Source: Candidatus Thorarchaeota archaeon
GTDB taxonomy: Archaea; Asgardarchaeota; Thorarchaeia; Thorarchaeales; Thorarchaeaceae
Assembly (NCBI GenBank): GCA_004376265.1
Contig: SOKL01000329.1
Coordinates: 1 to 37,662, forward strand
DNA length: 37,662 bases
Direction: 5' to 3'
Shown: positions 31,870 to 37,662 of the stretch, in pieces
Layout: each line of letters begins with the position of its first letter
How positions within the stretch are numbered: the stretch's first letter is position 1
The notes under the pieces: model-generated
The model's input: the letters and a program-made list of their open reading frames with translations, nothing else
Told to the model about the DNA's origin: nothing
Databases searched by the model: none
Program-made: the position numbers and the translations under genes

Positions 31870-32732
31870 TACAATTCGACCTTCTCTTTTCGTACAACCC
31901 GAACGTTTTCCAAGCGAGCTATTGGATACTGTCCCTCGGAGTCCTTCTCAAGATATTTTGTCATGTCCCAGATGGTGAGCAGTGAAGTTGTGACACCGAC
32001 AAGAGCCTCCATCTCAACTCCTGTAGAGTATGTGGCTATTACCTCGCAGGCTCCTCGTATTCTATCTTCAAGAAACTCAAAGGATACCCCAACTGAGGAC
32101 AACGGAATTTGATGGCATAGGGGGATTAGCTCGGATGTCTTCTTGGATGCAACGATTCCAGCTACCTCAGAAACCGATAGCACATTACCCTTCTTTGTTG
32201 TACCAAGACGTACTGCTTCAACAGTTTCAGGATGAAGAATCAGCTCTCCTTCAGCCCGGGAGGTTCTGAAGCTGAAAGGCTTCTTGGATATGTCCACCAT
32301 CCTGACCTCAGACCGTTCTTCCGCTTCCATCTCACCGACCCAATGACTTCCTCCCTCGAAATACTCCTGTTTCCAAATGGGGACTATATCCTTTAAACGC
32401 TCAATTGCATATCTGCAGCTTTTGAACGCTTGATCTCTATGTGCAGCGCCTGCCGCAATTATTACAATGTTTTGTCCAATCTCAACGCGACCCTTTCGAT
32501 GAATAATCGAAACATCAGTTGCTCCGAACTTCCGAATCGCATCGTCTCGAATTTCCTTAAGCTTCTCTACAGCCAAAGAGTTATCCGCTTCGAACTCTAA
32601 CCTCTCCACAGTCTTTCCGCGGCTCATGTTTCTAACTGTGCCAAGAAAAATGACTAGAGCTCCCATCTCAGGTGTTCGTGTTTTGGAAACGACTTCATCA
32701 ATAGAGAAATCTTCCTCAATTACTTCTATCAA
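31869..32732 (-). CDS. moaE-moaC: MoaE-MoaC fusion protein
   Basis: Two pathway steps in one chain of about 287 residues. The first half is MoaE, the catalytic subunit of molybdopterin synthase (FLGTVRNMSRGKTVERLEFE, then GRVEIGQNIVIIAAGAAHRD and the Lys in PIWKQEYFEGGSHWVG). The second half is MoaC, which makes cyclic pyranopterin phosphate (MVDISKKPFSFRTSRAEGEL, then LIPLCHQIPLSSV and MEALVGVT). MoaC acts before MoaE. The start is probably TTG 32732 or GTG 32741 inside the end of moaA, with an AAGGGTG SD; the longer open frame upstream overlaps moaA too far to be real. No moaD is seen nearby. Confidence 0.9.
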   Translation of the reverse strand: MIEVIEEDFSIDEVVSKTRTPEMGALVIFLGTVRNMSRGKTVERLEFEADNSLAVEKLKEIRDDAIRKFGATDVSIIHRKGRVEIGQNIVIIAAGAAHRDQAFKSCRYAIERLKDIVPIWKQEYFEGGSHWVGEMEAEERSEVRMVDISKKPFSFRTSRAEGELILHPETVEAVRLGTTKKGNVLSVSEVAGIVASKKTSELIPLCHQIPLSSVGVSFEFLEDRIRGACEVIATYSTGVEMEALVGVTTSLLTIWDMTKYLEKDSEGQYPIARLENVRVVRKEKVEL

Positions 32733-33720
32733 TCTCTTCACCCTTTTGCCAATATGGTTCACGTTGTGCAATTGCTGTAGTGTACGCTTGGAGAAGATCG
32801 CTATCGTTTCTGTATTCTGAAAGGTAAGACCGGACATGCACCAAATTATCCGATCGGTATAGACAAGGCTTGAGCATACCATCAGTTGTGACCCGTAGTC
32901 TGGTACAGGATCTGCAAAATTCAGCGTTATGTATAGGTTTCACAACCTCCACTCTTGCAATTCCACTCTGAGTGGGTACGGAATACTGTCGTCGGCCATG
33001 TAGTGCCCTTTGTACAATCTTGATAGCAGTATTATTGAACTGTTCCTCCAATTCTTTCAACATGAAACGGTGATTTTCTAGATTGCCTTCAGGATCAATC
33101 GGCACATCTTGGACCTCTATTAGCTGGAGAATTGTGTCTGTTGATGCAGCAAATTCCATCATCGACTGTATCTCGAGTTCATTGGATTCACGTAGAATCG
33201 TCATGTTGATCTTTACCGGTGATAAGCCAACCTCTATTGCTCTCTCTATTCCCTTTTTCACAATCAACAGGTTCTTGGAACCAGTTATCGCCTCAAACGT
33301 TGTTTGATCAAGTGAATGAAGACTAACATTGACTCTGTCTAGTCCTGCAGCCTTAAGATCTGCAGCCATCTGATGAAGATGAGAACCATTTGTTGTAAGT
33401 GAGAGATCTTCGACAATTGGGGATAGCCTGCTTATGATTTCCAACAGGTCTGAACGGAGGAGAGGTTCACCCCCGGTAAGCTTGACTCTTGTGACTCCAT
33501 GAGCAGTAGCCATCCGTACGAGTCGTTCAATCTCTACCGGGGTCATCTCTGAACCTGTTGGACTTTCACCTTCAGCATGACAGAAAAAGCATGAATAATT
33601 ACACCTCTGTGTGAGTGATATTCTCAAATAGTTCACAGGGCGACCAAATGTATCTGTCAATGGCTCATGAATGCAAGATAATTCTCGCTTTCGGTCAAAG
33701 TCAGTGTTAGGTTCAACCAT
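32716..33720 (-). CDS. moaA: MoaA, radical-SAM GTP 3',8-cyclase
   Basis: First enzyme of molybdopterin synthesis. The radical SAM cluster is C-N-Y-S-C-F-F-C (CX3CX2C) near residues 40-47 and the C-terminal second cluster is FCRSCTRLRVTTDGMLKPCL. KLTGGEPLLR is the SAM-binding GGE. A minus-strand TATA (33751-33756) predicts transcription from about 33727. That excludes GTG 33732 and supports ATG 33720 (334 residues). First gene of the moa operon, divergent from tupABC. Confidence 0.94.
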   Translation of the reverse strand: MVEPNTDFDRKRELSCIHEPLTDTFGRPVNYLRISLTQRCNYSCFFCHAEGESPTGSEMTPVEIERLVRMATAHGVTRVKLTGGEPLLRSDLLEIISRLSPIVEDLSLTTNGSHLHQMAADLKAAGLDRVNVSLHSLDQTTFEAITGSKNLLIVKKGIERAIEVGLSPVKINMTILRESNELEIQSMMEFAASTDTILQLIEVQDVPIDPEGNLENHRFMLKELEEQFNNTAIKIVQRALHGRRQYSVPTQSGIARVEVVKPIHNAEFCRSCTRLRVTTDGMLKPCLYRSDNLVHVRSYLSEYRNDSDLLQAYTTAIAQREPYWQKGEEIDRSN

Positions 33721-33771
33721 CGGTGTTCTCACTCTACGCTAGATAGTATCTATAACTGTTATGTTCTGTCA

Positions 33772-33804
33772 TGCATATCGAATCGATATGCACGGGTATG
33801 CATA
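33772..33804. promoter_or_regulatory. Palindromic operator between moaA and tupABC
   Basis: Arms TGCATATCGA (33772-33781) and TCGATATGCA (33783-33792) are a perfect inverted repeat around a single A. A second small palindrome, TATGCATA, follows at 33797-33804. The element lies about 16 bp upstream of the moaA TATA (33751-33756) and just before a plus-strand TATA-like CTTAATTT (33808-33815). It is the natural place for a tungstate/molybdate-responsive factor; no such regulator gene is in the window. Confidence 0.7.
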
Positions 33805-33902
33805 ACACTTAATTTGTTTGTGAGAACCACATCCGAGCACACCATCAAGGCCATTTCTATCAATCTGATGAATCTAAAGAAAGGTGTAACAAGGGTGTTT
33901 TG

Positions 33903-34949
33903 ATGAAACGAGAAAGGATGCTAGGGTTTTTATTTCTGATGCTGGTTCTAATTGGTACAGGATCGGGATTTGTCTGGAATTATCTTCAATTCCATAACAA
34001 GGAAACACTAGTCATATCAACGACAACAAGCCTATTTGACACAGGCCTTCTCGATGAAATCAAGATAGTATATGAAGAAACACATCAAAATGTGCTATTG
34101 GCTTTCATCTCTGCTGGAACAGGAATTGCAATCACTCATGCCATGAACGGGGATGCTGACGCAATCCTGGTACATTCGCCTTCGCAAGAAAAGTTGTTTA
34201 TGGAACAGAACTTTGGTGTAGATAGGAGAATATTCTCGTACAATTTCTTTGTGATTATAGGACCTAGCGATGATCCTGCAGGAATAATGGGATTGAACGT
34301 GACTAATGCTTTGAGTCAAATCTATGTTTATGGTCGCAGTCTCAATACAAGTCTATGGATTTCACGCGACGATAGGTCTGGAACCAATACAAAAGAAATA
34401 GCTCTTTGGACTCAAGCAGGAATGGATTATGATCTTATCAAAGAAGAACCGTGGTTTCTTTCATCCGGGACTGGAATGGGCTCAACACTCCAAATAGCTG
34501 GTGAACTTGAACTCTATACCTTAGCTGATATTGGAACTTATCTGAATTATTACTCAAAAGGTCTAACTACACTCCAAGAGCTAGTAAGTTCGGACGCGAC
34601 ACTCATCAACGTCTATAGTGCGATTATAGTGAATGCTACTCAGGTGGAGGGAGTGAAATACGAGCTTGCGTCGGATTTCATTCAATGGCTAATTGACTCA
34701 GATGCTCAAGAGCTAATTGGGATCTATGGTCAGGCAGACTATGGCCAGTCTATATTCATGCCTGCAACATCTGTTTTGCAGACACAGTCACCTTCAGATA
34801 TTTTCAACTGGATCAGAGATAACGCGTTCTTTGATTTCAACGGTACACTCTATGAATGTCCTCCACCATGGAGGTCAGATGGTTATACTCCCATTATACC
34901 TGTCTTGATGTTAAAAATGGAACAAATCGTGAGAGAGATTGAGAGATGA
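33903..34949 (+). CDS. tupA: Tungstate-binding protein, TupA-like
   Basis: The product is 348 residues and starts with a hydrophobic N-terminal signal/anchor (residues about 7-27). Oxyanion-binding motifs of TupA are present: STTTSLFDTG (39-48), SAGTGIAI, then RDDRSGTNTKEIALW and SSGTGMGSTLQIA, followed by YTLADIGTYL. These differ from ModA/WtpA and favour tungstate. No lipobox is visible, so it is probably held by its N-terminal helix on the outer face. ATG 33903 overlaps TTG 33900; stop overlaps tupB (ATGA). Confidence 0.9.
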   Translation: MKRERMLGFLFLMLVLIGTGSGFVWNYLQFHNKETLVISTTTSLFDTGLLDEIKIVYEETHQNVLLAFISAGTGIAITHAMNGDADAILVHSPSQEKLFMEQNFGVDRRIFSYNFFVIIGPSDDPAGIMGLNVTNALSQIYVYGRSLNTSLWISRDDRSGTNTKEIALWTQAGMDYDLIKEEPWFLSSGTGMGSTLQIAGELELYTLADIGTYLNYYSKGLTTLQELVSSDATLINVYSAIIVNATQVEGVKYELASDFIQWLIDSDAQELIGIYGQADYGQSIFMPATSVLQTQSPSDIFNWIRDNAFFDFNGTLYECPPPWRSDGYTPIIPVLMLKMEQIVREIER

Positions 34950-35608
34950 CGTTGTGGACTGACCTGTTAGAGATAACTCTGCGAAGCATATTCGTATCTG
35001 GCGTAGCTGCATTGCTGGCTGCACTTATTGGAATACCTGTAGGAGTTTTGATCGGGCTAAGAAGGTTCAGGGGGCGGTCTCAAGTGAAGGGTGTGTTCAA
35101 TGGTCTAATGGCAATGCCCACTGTCGCGCTGGGGCTTGTACTCTACCTAGTTTTTTCCAATGCAGGACCTTTGGGATTTCTTCAAGTGTTGTACTCACCG
35201 TTTGCAATCATCATAGGACAGGCCATTCTTGTTTTTCCATTATTAGTAAGCATCTCTAGTGAAACAGTGGAAACCATCGATCCCAGTATACGTGATCTTG
35301 CACTCACTCTGGGTGCTGATGAACGGGAAGCCTCCGTATCGGTTTTGCGAGAATCACTTGGGGGTATTGTTCTAGCAGTATCAGCTTCTTTCAGTCGAGC
35401 AATATCAGAACTTGGCATTGCGTTGATGTTGGGCGGCAACATTGAGGGACTGACAAGAGTGCTCACATCTTCAATTGCCCTCGAAACAACAAGAGGTGAG
35501 ATCATACTTGGACTTGGATTAACTGTAATCCTATTGTCTTTGATGATAATTTTCAATATCCTTCTCAGGATGGCTGAGAAACGGTTGAGGTGGTGGCTTT
35601 GGGAATAA
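34946..35608 (+). CDS. tupB: Tungstate ABC transporter permease, TupB-like
   Basis: This membrane permease has 220 residues with about five or six helices. The ABC-permease EAA loop is ALTLGADEREASVSVLRESL, which contacts the ATPase. Conserved pieces MAMPTVALGLVLYLVFSNAG and RAISELGIALMLGGNIEG match the TupB family. It starts on the overlapping ATGA with tupA and ends 19 bp inside tupC, so the three are co-translated. Confidence 0.92.
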   Translation: MTLWTDLLEITLRSIFVSGVAALLAALIGIPVGVLIGLRRFRGRSQVKGVFNGLMAMPTVALGLVLYLVFSNAGPLGFLQVLYSPFAIIIGQAILVFPLLVSISSETVETIDPSIRDLALTLGADEREASVSVLRESLGGIVLAVSASFSRAISELGIALMLGGNIEGLTRVLTSSIALETTRGEIILGLGLTVILLSLMIIFNILLRMAEKRLRWWLWE

Positions 35609-36672
35609 TTACAACAGAGGATGTCCATGTGCATCTTGATACTTCACACGCTCTTAGAGGGCTCAATATCGATGTGAATCAGAGCGAAATCCTTTCAATT
35701 GTTGGTCCCAATGGCTCTGGAAAGACGACGCTGCTAAAGTTATTGGGCGGCCTCTTAAGACCTACATCCGGCGAGCTCACGTTCAAAGGCCAGGTCATAA
35801 CTGATGAGAACAGAGAAACGCTTCGAAAGAAAGCAACCGTGGTCTTTCAGAAACCAGTTCATTTTGGAACTTCAGTTTTCAAGAACATAGCATACGGACT
35901 CCGAATAAGAGGGATGGATGAAGATGAGATTACCGAGCGCGTAGAAGAAGTTCTATCATTTGTAGACCTCGATGATTTTGGTGAGAAACTTGCTCGCAAT
36001 CTTTCTGGGGGGGAGCAAAGGAGAGTGTCGATAGCCCGAGCAATTGTGCTTAGACCGGAGATTCTTCTCCTTGATGAACCTACGGCAGATCTTGATATTG
36101 ATAGTACTAGAATTGTTGAAGATGTCCTCAAGAAGTTCAACAGGGAACACAATACTACCATTATAGTATCAACTCATAATCTATTCCAAGCCGAATCTGT
36201 TGCTCATAGAACAGCAATAATCGACAGAGGACAAATTCAGATGATTGGAAGAGCGAGTGCAATGCTTGGGTTCGAACTTGATAAAATGAAAGATGAAGGA
36301 CTTGTGCTCAACACGTTCAGAGGAGATGCGACTTGGCTCAACAAGAGCACTCATTGGAGAGGACTTCTGAGAATCGAACTTGCAGATGGTGTATTTGTAG
36401 AAGCAATAGGAACACAAGAGGGGGATGTGACCATTTGGATACCCCCGCAAGACGTGATTATTTCGAAAAGGACAATTCTATCCAGTGCGAGAAATACTCT
36501 CAAGGGAAGAGTATTGAAAGTTGAAGAAGTCAACTCAACTACGTTGCTCACAGTAGACGTTGGAGTTGAGATTGTGGCTCAAATAACTAGGAATTCATTG
36601 AAAGACTTCGACATCAAGATTGGAGATTCTGTCTATGTCACATTCAAAGCTTCTTCAGTCTCGGTCTATTAG
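35590..36672 (+). CDS. tupC: Tungstate ABC transporter ATPase, TupC/WtpC-like with C-terminal TOBE domain
   Basis: Walker A GPNGSGKTT, Q-loop FQKPVHFGTS, signature LSGGEQRRVSIARA, Walker B ILLLDEPTADLD and switch His in VSTHN are complete. Residues about 240-360 form a regulatory extension ending in a TOBE/Mop-like domain (ARNTLKGRVLKVEEV, then GDSVYVTFKASSVSVY). It could bind tungstate or molybdate and inhibit transport, as in ModC. Plain TupC proteins often lack this. Start GTG 35590, with GTG 35593 also possible. Confidence 0.92.
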   Translation: MVALGIITTEDVHVHLDTSHALRGLNIDVNQSEILSIVGPNGSGKTTLLKLLGGLLRPTSGELTFKGQVITDENRETLRKKATVVFQKPVHFGTSVFKNIAYGLRIRGMDEDEITERVEEVLSFVDLDDFGEKLARNLSGGEQRRVSIARAIVLRPEILLLDEPTADLDIDSTRIVEDVLKKFNREHNTTIIVSTHNLFQAESVAHRTAIIDRGQIQMIGRASAMLGFELDKMKDEGLVLNTFRGDATWLNKSTHWRGLLRIELADGVFVEAIGTQEGDVTIWIPPQDVIISKRTILSSARNTLKGRVLKVEEVNSTTLLTVDVGVEIVAQITRNSLKDFDIKIGDSVYVTFKASSVSVY

Positions 36673-36748
36673 ACAGATGTCGAGAGAAAGAAGATAGACA
36701 CAAAGAGTGTGGATTCTCGGTTCACCTGACCTCTGCAGTTTTTGTATT

Positions 36749-37662
36749 TCATCCATCGAGGAGTCCAGCTATTAGCGATTCGACAGAAGCAACCTTGATG
36801 TCGGATTCAATAAAATTGGCTCCATCTTGTAAATTTCTCAGACAAAACGGACAGGATGTTGTAAGAATGGTTGCTCCACTCACCTCAGCTTCACGAACTC
36901 TGTCTGCGGCAATAGATATTGCATCTTCACTTCTGCCAGATCTAAATCCGCCACCAGCACCACAGCATTTTGCAAACTTCCGGCTCCATTCCATCTCGAC
37001 TAACTTTACTCCGGGTATCGATCTCAGTACATTTCTGGGTTCATCAAAGATTCCAGAATGTCTTCCAAGGTGGCATGGATCATGATAGGTCAATTTTGTG
37101 TTTAATGATGCAAGCTTGAGTTTACCACTTTTTATTATCTCTTCTAGCAAATCTAATGTATGCGTAACCCTGAACCTTGGCGTTTCGTCTAATAGATTCT
37201 GATAATCATGAGAGAGCATCCTATAACATCCTGCACAGGATACTAGAATATTGTCTGAATCTGTTTTCTTGAAAAGCTCACTGACTCTCTCGGCTTGCGT
37301 ACGAGCCTGAGATTCATCACCTACTCTATATGCAGGAGATCCACAACAAATTGGTTCAGATAGTATTTTGAAACTAATTTCCGCTGCTCTAAGAACCTTG
37401 AGCAGAAAGGCGATGTCCTCTCTATCTCTGTAAATCTGCGTGCACCCAAGAAAAAGTGCATAATTGGCTGTATTCAGTTTCGATTCAGGTAGAGATTGCA
37501 AGTATTGTGAACCCTCATCTACATCAGCAGAGTATGGATTACCACTTTCTCGCGTTTTTGTACTGATTTTCATATAGCCTTCAGGGATAGTTACGCCTAG
37601 GTCGTAGAGAACTGTCTTCATCTCATGAATGGCCTCACTTTGATTATATCCGCAAGCGACAT
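36749..37662 (-). CDS. CCG-domain Fe-S oxidoreductase (HdrB/GlpC/LutA-like), 5' end cut off
   Basis: The frame is open to the right edge (VACGYNQSEAIHEMKTVL), so the N-terminus, probably with ferredoxin clusters, lies outside. Two cysteine-rich CCG domains are visible. The first has PICCGSPAYRVGDES and VSCAGCYRMLSHDY. The second has YHDPCHLGRHSG, KCCGAGGGFR and TTSCPFCLRNL. These hold non-cubane clusters in HdrB and related electron-transfer subunits. It could be the GlcF/HdrD-like partner of a flavin dehydrogenase. The partner gene is beyond the window. Confidence 0.85.
   Translation of the reverse strand, partial: VACGYNQSEAIHEMKTVLYDLGVTIPEGYMKISTKTRESGNPYSADVDEGSQYLQSLPESKLNTANYALFLGCTQIYRDREDIAFLLKVLRAAEISFKILSEPICCGSPAYRVGDESQARTQAERVSELFKKTDSDNILVSCAGCYRMLSHDYQNLLDETPRFRVTHTLDLLEEIIKSGKLKLASLNTKLTYHDPCHLGRHSGIFDEPRNVLRSIPGVKLVEMEWSRKFAKCCGAGGGFRSGRSEDAISIAADRVREAEVSGATILTTSCPFCLRNLQDGANFIESDIKVASVESLIAGLLDG

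Overview
This window is chromosomal DNA of an archaeon. Inference: it comes from an Asgard (Thorarchaeia-like) lineage. The archaeal signs are TATA-type promoters at the usual distance from starts or predicted transcription starts, GGAGGTG-like ribosome binding sites, many TTG/GTG starts, an F420-type methylene-H4MPT-reductase-like fragment, a one-domain superoxide reductase, ThiI without rhodanese, and tungstate uptake beside molybdopterin genes. The strongest Asgard sign is a eukaryote-like Rab/Ras GTPase (26142-27251) fused to a long coiled coil. I saw no tRNA, rRNA, CRISPR array or insertion sequence.

Layout. 1-3000: the 3' end of a mer-like gene meets a two-gene operon of large tandem-HTH (Lrp-like) regulators. 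3000-4100: almost no ordinary coding; a candidate structured RNA of about 520 nt built of short perfect hairpins, then a 13-residue microORF and an 83-residue unknown gene. 4160-9530: MFS transporter with repeat-rich promoter, endonuclease III, glycosyltransferase, seryl-tRNA synthetase, ferritin-like protein. 9560-13570: large unknown enzyme-like protein, ECF S component, superoxide reductase, and two tandem related basic microproteins. 13668-18392: acetyltransferase, full-length transketolase, a PNPOx-MarR-metallohydrolase operon with a two-copy operator, and an acidic Trp-rich microprotein. 18471-22372: tandem-GNAT gene, a CARF-like HTH regulator whose reading frame breaks at an A9 run, a second candidate structured RNA, a third large tandem-HTH regulator, and a second microORF ending in PEPW.

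22577-30118: acyl/acetyl-CoA synthetase, a small Cys-rich protein, cupin, SDR, the GTPase, then sulfur-transfer genes (DsrE-like, ThiI plus a coupled small gene, LarE-like). 30158-36672: a molybdopterin/tungsten island. moaA, a fused moaE-moaC, moaB and moeA form an overlapping minus-strand operon, divergent from tupABC across a palindromic operator. The window ends in a truncated CCG-domain Fe-S oxidoreductase.

How they fit: tungstate import, pterin synthesis, metal insertion and sulfur transfer lie within about 9 kb, which suggests supply of tungsto- or molybdo-enzymes in an anaerobe. The superoxide reductase and ferritin-like protein fit oxidative-stress defence. The least explained content is the small stuff: two candidate structured RNAs and a set of SD- or TATA-preceded microproteins, four of which end in tryptophan.
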